NCBI RefSeq assembly: GCF_027789125.1
Contig: NZ_JAQFVF010000019.1
Coordinates: 62,001 to 126,000, forward strand
Length of the DNA: 64,000 bases
Direction: 5' to 3'
From: Paenibacillus aestuarii
GTDB taxonomy: Bacteria > Bacillota > Bacilli > Paenibacillales > NBRC-103111
In this document: in pieces, positions 38,196 through 46,855 of the stretch
Position numbering within the stretch: position 1 is the stretch's first letter
How the letters are laid out: the number at the start of each line of letters is the position of its first letter
Notes under the pieces: generated by a model
What the model was told of the DNA's origin: nothing
Seen by the model: the letters and a program-made list of their open reading frames with translations, nothing else
The model's database searches: none
Program-made: the position numbers and the translations under genes

Positions 38196-38417
38196 ATGAA
38201 GGGAAACAAACGAATCCGGCCTACAACTCTCCTCATCATCGGCGCGATTGTTTTGTGGGGGGTTGTCGCCCTCTGGAACGAAGTGCAGCGAACGGAAACA
38301 GGGCTCCCTGCGGTGCAACCGACGACAGCGGTCCACATGAAGAGCGGCCCATCAGCCAATTCCAACCAAATCGCCATTAATCCTGGCGGAGACAGTGCGA
38401 ATTTGGGTTCACCTTAG
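38196..38417 (+). CDS. Small single-span membrane protein
   Basis: Unrecognised 73-residue protein: basic N-terminus (MKGNKRIRPTT), one helix (LLIIGAIVLWGVVALW), and an outward tail rich in Thr, Ser and Asn. The start has only a weak GGTGATG site. It lies just upstream of the SigW-like sigma factor with its own promoter between them. An anti-sigma role would need an N-terminal cytosolic domain, which it lacks. Coding status rests on the clean helix and positive-inside layout. Confidence 0.55.
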   Translation: MKGNKRIRPTTLLIIGAIVLWGVVALWNEVQRTETGLPAVQPTTAVHMKSGPSANSNQIAINPGGDSANLGSP

Positions 38418-38426
38418 CTGAAACAT

Positions 38427-38454
38427 TTGACTGTGGCCACAGAAATGATATAGT
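38427..38454 (+). promoter_or_regulatory. Promoter of the ECF sigma gene
   Basis: -35 TTGACT (38427-38432) and -10 TATAGT (38449-38454) with a 16-base spacer that contains the palindrome GTGGCCAC. A TGAAAC element, as in SigW-type promoters, lies at 38419-38424, but no CGTA follows at the proper distance. Confidence 0.6.
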
Positions 38455-38539
38455 CGAAGTAGACGAATTTTTTCATACTATTCAAGCAGCACGATATAGA
38501 TAGTTATAAGGATATGGCACTCTAAGGAGGGGAAACAGC

Positions 38540-39151
38540 ATGAACGTAGCAGAACTGCAATTGATACAGTTATCACGCCGGGGTGACCGTAACGCTTTCG
38601 TGGAATTAGTAGAACTTTATCGGAGCAAAATTCAAAGGCTTGCTTATCGGATGCTCCACAATCGGCCGGATTCAGAGGATATCGTGCAAGAGACCTTCAT
38701 CCGCGTCTACTTAAACCTGAATCATTACGATGAGAGCCAAAACTTCTCCACCTGGATCTACCGCATCGGCAAGAATGTAGCGATCGATCTGCTCCGTAAG
38801 AAACGGCCGGTGCAGTCTTTGGATGCCGAGTTGTCCGATCAGGATGATGACTACAGCTACTACAGCAAACTAGCCAGCCAAGATCAGTCACCGGAGCATG
38901 CTGTTCTTCAAACCGAGATCCAGGAGCATATGCATACGTCCATCAACAAATTGGCGGATAAATATAAAAGCGTCATTACGCTATATTATCTTGAGGAACT
39001 GTCCCTCCAAGAAATTAGCGATAAGCTGAATTTACCGATTACTACGGTCAAAACGCGTCTCCACCGCGGACGTGAGCTCCTGCGCAAGAAATGGGGCATG
39101 AATTTCGTTGTCGGTTTAATGGTGTTTTTTACCATCGGCATGTTGGCCTAA
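38540..39151 (+). CDS. ECF sigma factor, SigW-like
   Basis: 203 residues. Region 2 includes RDRNAFVELVELYRSKIQRLAYRML, SEDIVQETFIRVYLNL and FSTWIYRIGKNVAIDLLRKKRP; region 4 includes LADKYKSVITLYYLEELSLQEISDKLNLPITTVKTRLHRGRELL. It resembles B. subtilis SigW (187 residues), which answers cell-envelope stress. Unlike SigW it ends with a hydrophobic tail (NFVVGLMVFFTIGMLA), and the next gene is not an anti-sigma factor: a terminator follows. The ribosome site AAGGAGGGG is good. Located between bofC and the safA-like gene, all on the opposite strand. Confidence 0.9.
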   Translation: MNVAELQLIQLSRRGDRNAFVELVELYRSKIQRLAYRMLHNRPDSEDIVQETFIRVYLNLNHYDESQNFSTWIYRIGKNVAIDLLRKKRPVQSLDAELSDQDDDYSYYSKLASQDQSPEHAVLQTEIQEHMHTSINKLADKYKSVITLYYLEELSLQEISDKLNLPITTVKTRLHRGRELLRKKWGMNFVVGLMVFFTIGMLA

Positions 39152-39170
39152 GCGAAGTGATCCATAATGA

Positions 39171-39214
39171 AGCAGTACTTTCCCATCAACATGGGGAGGT
39201 GCTGCTTTTTTTAT
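39171..39214 (+). terminator. Terminator after the ECF sigma gene
   Basis: Stem AGCAGTAC/GGTGCTGCT with inner CCCAT/ATGGG and TTTTTTT. Confidence 0.92.
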
Positions 39215-39487
39215 GAAATTAGGTCTTCAGTGATGCAAGTGGCAGCTTGGAAAATCATGACTACTACCGCTCAGCACCGGTACCGCCCAATTTAGTTGGG
39301 CTCATTCGGAATCCAGCCCACACCGCCACTTGGCGCAACATACTGTAGAGCGGTTAAGCCCTCTTGCAGCAGATCAAGGCTTGCCCATACGCGTGCCACT
39401 CCGATTTTGCCGACTTAGTTGCCGAATGCGATGGAATGTTCATCATAGCCTGTGACCCGAATCGATGGTCATGAAAGTTTTTGTACA
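39215..39487. other. Unassigned 270-base region
   Basis: No frame with a ribosome site on either strand; only a 6-bp hairpin GCCCAA/TTGGGC (39286-39302) stands out. May be a decayed gene or the end of the operon's untranslated region. Confidence 0.3.
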
Positions 39488-39489
39488 AA

Positions 39490-39517
39490 CAAAAAACCCC
39501 CATCCTGCCGGATGAGA
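39490..39517 (-). terminator. Terminator after the SafA-like gene
   Basis: Short stem CATCC/GGATG with four-base loop, then GGGGTTTTTTGTTTG on the minus strand. Confidence 0.7.
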
Positions 39518-39553
39518 GTTCTATGGCACTTTTGCGCCGTATGAGGGCTGTTA

Positions 39554-41170
39554 TTATACATTGATCCAAGGCAGATTAGGTCTTGGCGCAGGCTCTTCAA
39601 CTTGAGACTGCTGTTTACGCAAATAATTGCTAACGATATCCGCATTGGAAGGTTTAGCTTTCCGAGTTGCGCCGTTCTTTGCCGATTTCTTCTTGGAACG
39701 AATATCGATGTCGACGACTGATTCCGTATCCGTCATTTCTTTCAGCTCATGTGTCTGAACTTGCGGAAGAATCGGAGATTCGTAAGGGGCTGCAAATGGC
39801 ATCGAATAAGGCGTCATCAAGTCATGCTGCGGCATCATACCATATGGCATCATATTATGGGGCGCCATCATATCGCCTTGCGGCATCATTCCCTGGAACG
39901 GCATCATATCACCCTGTGGCATCATCCCCTGGAACGGCATCATATCAGCCTGTGGCATCATTCCTTGGAACGGCATCACATCACCTTGTGGCATCATTCC
40001 CTGAAATGGCATTACATCACCTTGTGGCATCATACCATGCTGCGGCATCAAATCGCCTTGTGGCATCATGCCATGCTGCGGCATCAAATCGCCTTGTGGC
40101 ATCATACCATGCTGCGGCATCATGCCATGCTGCGGCATCATCCCCTGGAACGGCATTGCTCCTTGCGGATGTGTCGCATATAATTCCGGCCCAACCGGAT
40201 AGCAAGGATCCTGCGGCATGTCGAATAATGGGGCCAATTGCGCCGGGGATTGTTGCGGATAAAAACCCGGCATCGACGGCATCCCATGCGGGAACGTCTG
40301 CCATGGCAGTTCCGCTGCCGGCATCGGCGTACCGCCACAGCCACAGCCGCCATCGCTTACAGGGAATTGAGCCTGCATAGGCTGCTCATGCTCCCACGGC
40401 GCCTGCGGGAACTGCGAGAAAACCGGATGCGCAGCATTGTCTTCCTCTTCCGCGGGCTGCAAAATGACTTCAGTTGCCTTGATGTGGAACTGATGGAACG
40501 GGTGAACAGCCGGCTGCTGCATGTACGGCTGATTCAAATCGCCCGCTTCTTGTACGGGAGCTTGCGGTTGTGTTTCAATCGGCATGTTCCAGCTTGGCAT
40601 TTCCTGCACTGGCGGCATGCTGCCAATCGGTGATGGCGTTATCTCCTGCACAAGCGGCATGGTTGGCTGCGGAAGCGGAGCCGGAGTCGGAGCCGGAGCC
40701 GTCCCGACCGGCATTTCAGGCATTGTGGGTGCCGCAGGTGCTGACGGCTGCTCAATTGGCAGCATCGGCGCGATCGGTGCCGCATTTGTCTTGTAGTTAT
40801 GACCTGGCAGCGGCGTTTGCGGCGTCTGTTCGCCATGCGCCTTCGGCACATACACGACTTCGCCGGTCATCAGCACGTTCGGATTTTTCAGCTGCGGGTT
40901 GGCTTGAATCATAGCCTGCAGCGGCACATCCCAAGCTTTGCCCAGCTTCCAGAGGCTGTCTCCCTGTTGGACTACATGTTTATACACATAGTCGGTCGCA
41001 GGGGGTTCGACGGGTTTGGGTCTGGATGGAATTTTCACTTTTTCGCCGATCGACAGCACGTTCGGATCTGAAATTTGAGGATTCAAAGCGATGATCTGAT
41101 CCAGCTCGACATGGTATTTTTTTGCCAGCTCGTACAGGGAGTCGCCTTTTTTGACAATATGGATCTTCAA
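39554..41170 (-). CDS. SafA-like LysM spore coat protein
   Basis: 538 residues. Two LysM domains: 1-50 (HIVKKGDSLYELAKKY, PNVLSIGEKVKIP) and about 63-110 (HVVQQGDSLWKLGKAW, NPNVLMTGEVVYVP). A Pro-rich linker follows, then about 130 residues of 12-residue Met-Pro repeats (MMPQGDMMPFQG and MMPQHG variants), then a basic end (IRSKKKSAKNGATRKAKPS). SafA organises the inner spore coat, and LysM domains bind the cortex peptidoglycan. Start TTG, with AAGGAGG nine bases before it. A Cys-rich spot (GGCGCGG) precedes the repeats. Assigned to SafA on LysM domains plus synteny near bofC; repeats differ from the B. subtilis protein. Confidence 0.8.
   Translation of the reverse strand: MKIHIVKKGDSLYELAKKYHVELDQIIALNPQISDPNVLSIGEKVKIPSRPKPVEPPATDYVYKHVVQQGDSLWKLGKAWDVPLQAMIQANPQLKNPNVLMTGEVVYVPKAHGEQTPQTPLPGHNYKTNAAPIAPMLPIEQPSAPAAPTMPEMPVGTAPAPTPAPLPQPTMPLVQEITPSPIGSMPPVQEMPSWNMPIETQPQAPVQEAGDLNQPYMQQPAVHPFHQFHIKATEVILQPAEEEDNAAHPVFSQFPQAPWEHEQPMQAQFPVSDGGCGCGGTPMPAAELPWQTFPHGMPSMPGFYPQQSPAQLAPLFDMPQDPCYPVGPELYATHPQGAMPFQGMMPQHGMMPQHGMMPQGDLMPQHGMMPQGDLMPQHGMMPQGDVMPFQGMMPQGDVMPFQGMMPQADMMPFQGMMPQGDMMPFQGMMPQGDMMAPHNMMPYGMMPQHDLMTPYSMPFAAPYESPILPQVQTHELKEMTDTESVVDIDIRSKKKSAKNGATRKAKPSNADIVSNYLRKQQSQVEEPAPRPNLPWINV
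39860..40160 (-). repeat. Tandem 36-base repeats within the SafA-like gene
   Basis: Roughly eight copies of a 36-base unit (plus-strand core CATCATxCCCTGGAACGGCATCAT or the TGCTGCGGCATC variant). They encode 12-residue MMPQGDxMPFQG or MMPQGDLMPQHG units. Copies are near identical in a stretch of about 300 bases, so copy number may vary between strains. Confidence 0.85.
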
Positions 41171-41319
41171 AATCTAAAACCTCCTTGTAAAGAGTTTTCC
41201 TGAAAAAGACATGCCATGTAAGTACATGTTGCAGTGGTTCTGGCACCCTATCCGGCAGCCCATTCACAATGACATTACAGTTTATGCAGGCAACTAGGCT
41301 TTTGACCTCCTTGCGGACA

Positions 41320-41352
41320 AAAAAATCCCTGACGCTTTCACGCCAGGGATCA
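41320..41352 (-). terminator. Terminator of the pheB-hom-thrC-thrB-pheA operon
   Basis: Stem ATCCCTG/CAGGGAT with GCG/CGC inner pairs, followed by TTTTTTTG on the minus strand. Confidence 0.9.
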
Positions 41353-41359
41353 AAAAGCT

Positions 41360-42244
41360 TTATTTGATTGGGAATTCGCCCATTTCAAACGAATAGCTGG
41401 GATAGCATCCTAATATTCGCACTTGGCAGCCGATGGCCTCAATTTCCTGGATGGCTGCAGGCAGCAGCACAGAATCCAACGACCCTACGAGATCGATATA
41501 AAAATAATAGGTCCCTAATTTTTTCTTCGTCGGTCTGGATTCAATCTTCGACAGATTGATTCTCCGCCAGGCAAAAGCCGAAAGCACCTGATGCAGGGCA
41601 CCAGGAAAGTCTTCAGGCAGCGTGACGAGAATCGTCGTCTTGATCTGCTCCGAAGCCTCAAGTTCAGGAGCTTCCTGGCCGACAAGGAGAAAGCGGGTCA
41701 TATTATCCTTATGATTTTGGATCTCTCTTTGCAGTACCGGCACTCCGTAATTGACCGAAGCAATTAACGGCCCAATAGCGGCAACCGTCGGGTCTTGGAG
41801 GGTAGCGGCCAGCCGCACACCTTCCGCCGTACTGCTGACCGGCTCGAACTCGGCACCGGACAAATACTGCTTCATGAAGCGGCTGCACTGCGCCGGCACC
41901 ACGTGATGCGACATCACTTTGCGGATATGTGCGAACGGATTGCCTTCTTCGACCAGCCCCTCCGGCGCAGCGAAACCGATCAAGTTCATATCGATCGGGA
42001 ATACCCACTCCGCGCGAATCGGCAGATCGACTTCATGCACGAGCCAATCCACATGCAGGTGGACAGAGCCTTCCAGCGTATTCTCAATCGGGATGACACC
42101 GAGCTCAGTTTCACCCGCCGCCGTGGCGTTAAAAACATCGGAAATTAATTTATAAGGCACATATTCAAAACGTTCATTTCCCAAAAAATGCCGGGTCGAT
42201 TCTTCAGAAAACGTACTTGGGCCTAAGATGGCGATTTTCTTCAC
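41360..42244 (-). CDS. pheA: Prephenate dehydratase
   Basis: Converts prephenate to phenylpyruvate in phenylalanine synthesis. 294 residues: prephenate dehydratase domain with the GVIPIENTLEGSV motif and SSTAEGVRLAA, then a C-terminal ACT regulatory domain with the conserved ESRPTKKKLGTYYFYIDL. Start GTG; ribosome site AAGGGGG lies in the end of thrB. The N-terminal GPSTFSEEST replaces the usual GPxGTFS. Last gene of an operon with Thr genes and an ACT protein. Confidence 0.95.
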   Translation of the reverse strand: MKKIAILGPSTFSEESTRHFLGNERFEYVPYKLISDVFNATAAGETELGVIPIENTLEGSVHLHVDWLVHEVDLPIRAEWVFPIDMNLIGFAAPEGLVEEGNPFAHIRKVMSHHVVPAQCSRFMKQYLSGAEFEPVSSTAEGVRLAATLQDPTVAAIGPLIASVNYGVPVLQREIQNHKDNMTRFLLVGQEAPELEASEQIKTTILVTLPEDFPGALHQVLSAFAWRRINLSKIESRPTKKKLGTYYFYIDLVGSLDSVLLPAAIQEIEAIGCQVRILGCYPSYSFEMGEFPIK

Positions 42245-42247
42245 GCC

Positions 42248-43240
42248 TTACACCCCCTTAGCGCTTTCCTCAGCGATGAGGACCTCGCTCACCTGATCCA
42301 GCCACCCGGCCAAATCGGCATCCTCTTCGCCTAAAGCCTTTGCCGTAACGCCTTCACCGCTCGGCTTCAGCCACAGCGTCTGCGCGCTGACGCCTTCTCG
42401 GCGCAGCGTCTCCTTCAAGAACGCTTCCAGCTCCTCCTTGCGGTCGCTGCGCGCGTCTACCAGCGCAAGCATCGTCGGGCCAGCGCCACTCAGCGCCACG
42501 CCCAGTGCGCCATGCTGGTCAGCTTGCGCCAAAATTGTCGCCATGCCCGGAATGAGCGGAGCCCTGTATGGCTGATGCAGCGCATCCTTCATGGCGTGGC
42601 GGATCATGCCCAAGTTGCCGGTCGCCAGAGCGGCAACGAGCAGCGAAGAATGGCTGAGATTGAACACCGCATCCTTCATCGCCACTTCCTTCGGCATCAC
42701 GCTGCGCGCCTTCTCCGTGGACAGCTGGAAGTCTGGTATGGCCACCAGAACTTCCAGGTTTTGGTCGGGCTCCAGCCGAATCGCTTCGGCGCGCAGCCCG
42801 TCCCAAAAGGCAACCACAATCCCGCCGAACAGGCTCGCCCCCACATTGTCAGGGTGCTTCTCCAGGCGGGAAGCGATTTGGAACAACTCATCCTGCGTGA
42901 GTTTGTTCCCGATCAGCGCATTGGCGCCGGCCAGCGCGCCAACGATCGCCGACGCGCTGCTGCCAAGGCCGCGCGTCAAAGGGATGTCGCTGTACATGGC
43001 AATGTACAGCTCCGGGTGCGACACGCCCGCCTGGTCAAAGACCATCTGGGCGACCGTATAAATAAGATTCGACTTATCTGTCGGAATGCCGTTCATTTGA
43101 TCGCCGATCAACTGAATGGTCGTCTTATCCGCAATAGCCATGTCGATATAAGCATATAAATTCAAAGCCATGCCCAGCGCGTCGAATCCTGGTCCGAGAT
43201 TCGCCGTGCTGGCCGGCACTTTCACTCTTACTTTAGCCAT
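42248..43240 (-). CDS. thrB: Homoserine kinase
   Basis: GHMP kinase phosphorylating homoserine in threonine synthesis. 330 residues: GHMP N-terminal PASTANLGPGFDALGMAL, nucleotide-binding loop PLTRGLGSSASAIVGAL, and GVALSGAGPTMLAL near the C-terminus. GGAGGGG at the 3' end of thrC serves as ribosome site. Placed directly between thrC and pheA. Confidence 0.96.
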   Translation of the reverse strand: MAKVRVKVPASTANLGPGFDALGMALNLYAYIDMAIADKTTIQLIGDQMNGIPTDKSNLIYTVAQMVFDQAGVSHPELYIAMYSDIPLTRGLGSSASAIVGALAGANALIGNKLTQDELFQIASRLEKHPDNVGASLFGGIVVAFWDGLRAEAIRLEPDQNLEVLVAIPDFQLSTEKARSVMPKEVAMKDAVFNLSHSSLLVAALATGNLGMIRHAMKDALHQPYRAPLIPGMATILAQADQHGALGVALSGAGPTMLALVDARSDRKEELEAFLKETLRREGVSAQTLWLKPSGEGVTAKALGEEDADLAGWLDQVSEVLIAEESAKGV

Positions 43241-43247
43241 GGAGAGA

Positions 43248-44312
43248 TCACCCCTCCAATTTGCGAATGGCTTCCATCACCGCTTGCTCGGAATCTTGTA
43301 CGACTAGCGGATCCCCGCCAGACACGCTCTTGATGGCGATATTCGGATCCTTGAGGCCGTGGCCGGTCAAGACGCAAACGACGCTCTCGCCGCCTTTGAA
43401 GTAGCCTTCTGCTTTCAGCTTCATGACGCCGGCAATCGATGCCGCTGACGCCGGCTCGGCGAAAATGCCCTCTTTGGCCGCGAGTGTGCGGTATGCGTGC
43501 AAAATTTGCTCATCCGTCACATAGTTGATTTGTCCGTCGGACTCGTTCGCCGCATTCACCGCGCTGTCCCAGCTCGCCGGGTTGCCGATGCGAATCGCTG
43601 TAGCGACGGTTTCCGGATCGCGGATCGGTTCGCCTTTGACAATCGCCATTGCGCCTTCGGCTTCAAAGCCGATCATCTTCGGCAAGGAGCTGATTTTGCC
43701 TTGCGCATGATATTCTTTAAAACCTTTCCAGTACGCCGTGATGTTGCCTGCGTTACCGACAGGAATCGCCAGGAAGTCCGGCGCTTTGCCGAGCTGGTCG
43801 CTCACTTCGAAAGCGGCCGTTTTCTGCCCTTCAATGCGGTACGGGTTCACGGAGTTTACCAGTGTGATCGGATGCTTGGCCGTAATTTCACGGACAATTT
43901 CCAGCGCGCGGTCAAAGTTGCCCTCGATGGCAATAACCTTAGCGCCGTAAATGATCGCCTGTGCCAGCTTGCCAAGCGCAATATTATTGTTTGGGATGAG
44001 GACGATACAATTCAGGTTACCGCGTGCCGCATAGGCCGCTGCTGCCGCTGACGTATTGCCTGTCGACGCGCACATGATCGTGCGGCTGCCTTCTTCCATG
44101 GCTTTGGCAACCGCCATCACCATGCCGCGGTCTTTGAAAGAACCTGTCGGATTCAAGCCTTCATATTTGAAATAAATGTCCAAATCAAGCTCATCAGACA
44201 GCTTTTCAGCGCGAATGAGCGGCGTATTGCCTTCTTGCAGGGTAAGCAGCGGCGTATTCTCGTTTACAGGTAGGTACTCTTTATAAGTTTGCAATAGGCC
44301 CATATATCTCAT
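43248..44312 (-). CDS. thrC: Threonine synthase
   Basis: PLP enzyme converting O-phosphohomoserine to threonine. 354 residues. The PLP Lys is in [17 protein letters not shown], the phosphate-binding loop is [15 protein letters not shown], and the end GHGLKDP is typical. It starts 27 bases after hom in the same operon. The ribosome site is at 12 bases from ATG 44312; an alternative ATG three codons later is less likely. Confidence 0.96.
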   Translation of the reverse strand: MRYMGLLQTYKEYLPVNENTPLLTLQEGNTPLIRAEKLSDELDLDIYFKYEGLNPTGSFKDRGMVMAVAKAMEEGSRTIMCASTGNTSAAAAAYAARGNLNCIVLIPNNNIALGKLAQAIIYGAKVIAIEGNFDRALEIVREITAKHPITLVNSVNPYRIEGQKTAAFEVSDQLGKAPDFLAIPVGNAGNITAYWKGFKEYHAQGKISSLPKMIGFEAEGAMAIVKGEPIRDPETVATAIRIGNPASWDSAVNAANESDGQINYVTDEQILHAYRTLAAKEGIFAEPASAASIAGVMKLKAEGYFKGGESVVCVLTGHGLKDPNIAIKSVSGGDPLVVQDSEQAVMEAIRKLEG

Positions 44313-44339
44313 CTTGGTCAGCGTCCTCTTTTCTATAGT

Positions 44340-45626
44340 TTAGCCTTCTACGCGGTAGTGGCTTTTGATTTTGTTAATAACATCCATGGATTCAAATTCT
44401 TTCAGCACGCTTTTCATGCTCGCTCTGTTGGCATCATGCGTAATAATAATGATTTCCGCCTTCGGATTGCTCGCATTCGGATGTTGGAAAACAGATTCCA
44501 GGCTGACTTCGTACTTGGCAAAAATTTGGGTAATCTGCGCAAGCACACCCGCTTTATCTTCCACATGCAATAGAATGAAGTTTTTCGAAGCGATTTGCTC
44601 ATCCGTTTTAAGCTTCTTCTCTTTATAAGGCGTTAGCACCGTTCTGCCGTTCACGCCCAGCTTGAGATTGCGAATGACCGCCACCAAATCCGCAACGACC
44701 GATGTCGCAGTCGGCAGCTCACCGGCGCCAGGGCCGTAGAACATCGTTTCGCCAACAGCTTCGCCCGTTACATAGACAGCGTTGAAAACGCCGTTGACCG
44801 CTGCCAGCGGATGCGAGCTTTTGACCATCGTAGGCTGAACGCTTACGGAAATATGGCCGTCATGGCTCTCGGCAATGCCCAGCAGCTTCACTTCATAGCC
44901 AAGCTTCTTGCCGTACTGGATATCTTCCTTGCTGACCTGGGAGATGCCTTTCACTTCGACATCATTAAGCGCAATATTGGCATGGAAGCCAAGTGTCGAC
45001 AAAATCGTCATTTTGCGCGCTGCATCCAGCCCTTCCACATCGGAAGTCGGATCTGCTTCGGCATAGCCGAGCTCTTGCGCTTCTTTTAACACATCGGCAT
45101 AAGCTGCGCCTTCCTGGCTCATTTTCGTCAAGATGTAATTCGTCGTTCCATTCACGATCCCCATGATCTTCGTAATGCGGTCGGACGAAAACCCTTCGAC
45201 TAACGTGCGAATAATCGGAATACCGCCGGCCACACTCGCCTCATAGAACACATCGCAGCCCTTTTCGGCGGCTCTTTCCAAAATCTCCGCCCCATACAAG
45301 GCCATCAAATCTTTATTCGCAGTTACGATATGTTTGCCGTTGTTCAACGCCGTTAAAATATGCTCTTTCGTCGTTTCCACACCGCCCATAACCTCGACGA
45401 TCACATCGATTTCGCTGTCATTGATCACGTCCCATGCGTTCTCTGTCAGCTTATCCGGATCTACGGAAATATTGCGGCTTTTCGCTTTGTCTTGCACCAA
45501 TATTTTTGCAATTTCAATCGGGGAACCTGTCTGACGCAGCAAATCCTCTTGATGCCCTTCCACGATGCGGACAACGCCTGTCCCAACAGTTCCAAGTCCA
45601 AGTAATCCTACCTTGATTGGTTTCAT
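44340..45626 (-). CDS. hom: Homoserine dehydrogenase
   Basis: NAD(P)-dependent reduction of aspartate semialdehyde to homoserine. 428 residues: Rossmann motif GLLGLGTVGTGVVRIV, catalytic region with GIVNGTTNYILTKMSQEG and YAEADPTSDVEGLDAARK, and a C-terminal ACT domain (FILLHVEDKAGVLAQIT) for threonine feedback. GGAGG nine bases before ATG. Second gene in the operon after pheB. Confidence 0.96.
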   Translation of the reverse strand: MKPIKVGLLGLGTVGTGVVRIVEGHQEDLLRQTGSPIEIAKILVQDKAKSRNISVDPDKLTENAWDVINDSEIDVIVEVMGGVETTKEHILTALNNGKHIVTANKDLMALYGAEILERAAEKGCDVFYEASVAGGIPIIRTLVEGFSSDRITKIMGIVNGTTNYILTKMSQEGAAYADVLKEAQELGYAEADPTSDVEGLDAARKMTILSTLGFHANIALNDVEVKGISQVSKEDIQYGKKLGYEVKLLGIAESHDGHISVSVQPTMVKSSHPLAAVNGVFNAVYVTGEAVGETMFYGPGAGELPTATSVVADLVAVIRNLKLGVNGRTVLTPYKEKKLKTDEQIASKNFILLHVEDKAGVLAQITQIFAKYEVSLESVFQHPNASNPKAEIIIITHDANRASMKSVLKEFESMDVINKIKSHYRVEG

Positions 45627-45650
45627 TCCATATACCCTCCTAAATTCGTC

Positions 45651-46133
45651 TTAACTGCCTTGACCGATAATAATGGCGCGCTTGACGCCTTCCATCGCTT
45701 GAAGCCGGTCCAACAACTGGCTCACTTCTTCGCCTAAGGACGTCGTCTCCACGGAAACAACGACATTGGCCATACCCTGCAGCGGGATCGTCTGATGGAT
45801 CGTGAGCACATTGCCTTCGAGAATAGCGATCAGCGCTAGCACCTTGGACAAAATGCCCGAGCGATGTTCTAAATCCATCGAAATCGTAATGATGCGCTCG
45901 CGCTCCAACTTGCTCAAGGGATGGATGCCATCCTTGTATTTATAAAAAGCGCTTCGGCTTAAGCCCACCTGCTCGACGGCGTCATGAATCGTCTTCACTT
46001 CTCCCCGCGCAAGCAGTTCTTTCGCCTGCACCGTCTTAAGCACTCCTTCGGGTAAAATATCCTCCCGAATCAAATAATACTTTTCAGGCCCTGCATGCTT
46101 AATAGAGTGATAAAACCCTTTGTCTTCCGGCAC
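45651..46133 (-). CDS. pheB: PheB-type ACT domain protein
   Basis: 160 residues. An N-terminal winged-helix-like segment (LREDILPEGVLKTVQAKELLARGEVKTIHDAVEQVGLSRSAFYKYKDGI) is followed by a single ACT domain (ISMDLEHRSGILSKVLALIA..NVLTIHQTIPLQG). PheB lies before pheA or hom in many Firmicutes; it is a suspected regulator binding an amino acid, not an enzyme. GTG start with GGAGG eleven bases upstream. First gene of the operon. Confidence 0.88.
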   Translation of the reverse strand: MPEDKGFYHSIKHAGPEKYYLIREDILPEGVLKTVQAKELLARGEVKTIHDAVEQVGLSRSAFYKYKDGIHPLSKLERERIITISMDLEHRSGILSKVLALIAILEGNVLTIHQTIPLQGMANVVVSVETTSLGEEVSQLLDRLQAMEGVKRAIIIGQGS

Positions 46134-46301
46134 GGTATATCCGTCCTCCCTAGAAAGACTCTTGTTTCTTTATAGTGGACATTATATCGAAATGCGCCGA
46201 ATGAAGCAATAGGCAATTTCCTTTCAAGTCTGCGCAAACTTTGCTGTTCCGGCTCAAGCTATGTTAAAGTGATAGAATCCCTGAATGAAGGAGACCGATA
46301 C

Positions 46302-46811
46302 ATGATAACTTTACGCATGATGTCGACGGCATTGCTATGGAACAGCCGTGACGAATTGCTGATGATGAAACGCTCGATGAGCCGCAAGCTGTCTCCCGGC
46401 TTATGGGCTGCGGTCGGCGGTCATTTGGAGCCGGATGAGCTGAATAATCCGCGCGCCGCTTGCTTGCGGGAAATCTACGAGGAAACTGGGATTGAATACG
46501 ATGAGATTGAAGGATTGCGCATGCAATACGTATTGCTGCGACTGAACGGTGATGAAGTGCGGCAGCAATTTTTCTATATAGGCAATACCGATGTCAATCC
46601 ACGAATCGAGACAAGCGAAGGCTCCCTGCACTGGATCCATCGCGAAGATATACTGGAACGTCCCTTGCCCTACATCTTCCGAGCGCTGCTCGAGCATTAC
46701 TTCACCGTCGGGCTAACGCCGCATCCTTGGGTCGGCTCTGCCGGCTTACATCCTGAGAGCGGATTACCTACGATTCATTGGCACCCGCTCGTTGATCCCG
46801 AGCAAGTATAA
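46302..46811 (+). CDS. Nudix hydrolase
   Basis: 169 residues. The Nudix box GGHLEPDELNNPRAACLREIYEETGI has the REUxEExGU core, with two extra residues between the conserved Glu and the REIYEE helix compared with the classical pattern. Substrate (nucleoside diphosphate derivative or other) unknown. The start at 46302 follows GAAGGAG. It stands alone on the plus strand between pheB and the NlpC/P60 gene. A strong terminator at its end overlaps its stop codon. Confidence 0.88.
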   Translation: MITLRMMSTALLWNSRDELLMMKRSMSRKLSPGLWAAVGGHLEPDELNNPRAACLREIYEETGIEYDEIEGLRMQYVLLRLNGDEVRQQFFYIGNTDVNPRIETSEGSLHWIHREDILERPLPYIFRALLEHYFTVGLTPHPWVGSAGLHPESGLPTIHWHPLVDPEQV

Positions 46812-46855
46812 AAAAAGGACAAGCCTCGACCGATCGTCGAGCCTGTCCTTTTTTG
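46809..46855. terminator. Bidirectional terminator between the Nudix and NlpC/P60 genes
   Basis: Stem AAAAAAGGACA-GCCTCGAC / GTCGAG-CTGTCCTTTTTT, effective on both strands. Confidence 0.95.

Noticed and set aside
39354-39569. 71-codon minus-strand frame after the SafA-like gene
   Set aside because: Runs through the terminator hairpin, has no ribosome site, and resembles nothing.
39860-40160. Regular repeat block considered as a CRISPR array
   Set aside because: The unit is 36 bases without unique spacers and stays in frame with a Met-Pro coding repeat; no cas genes nearby.
40980-41267. 95-codon minus frame reading MNGLPDRVPEP in the second frame of the SafA-like gene
   Set aside because: Out of frame with the strong TTG/AAGGAGG start and overlapping the two LysM domains; no ribosome site.
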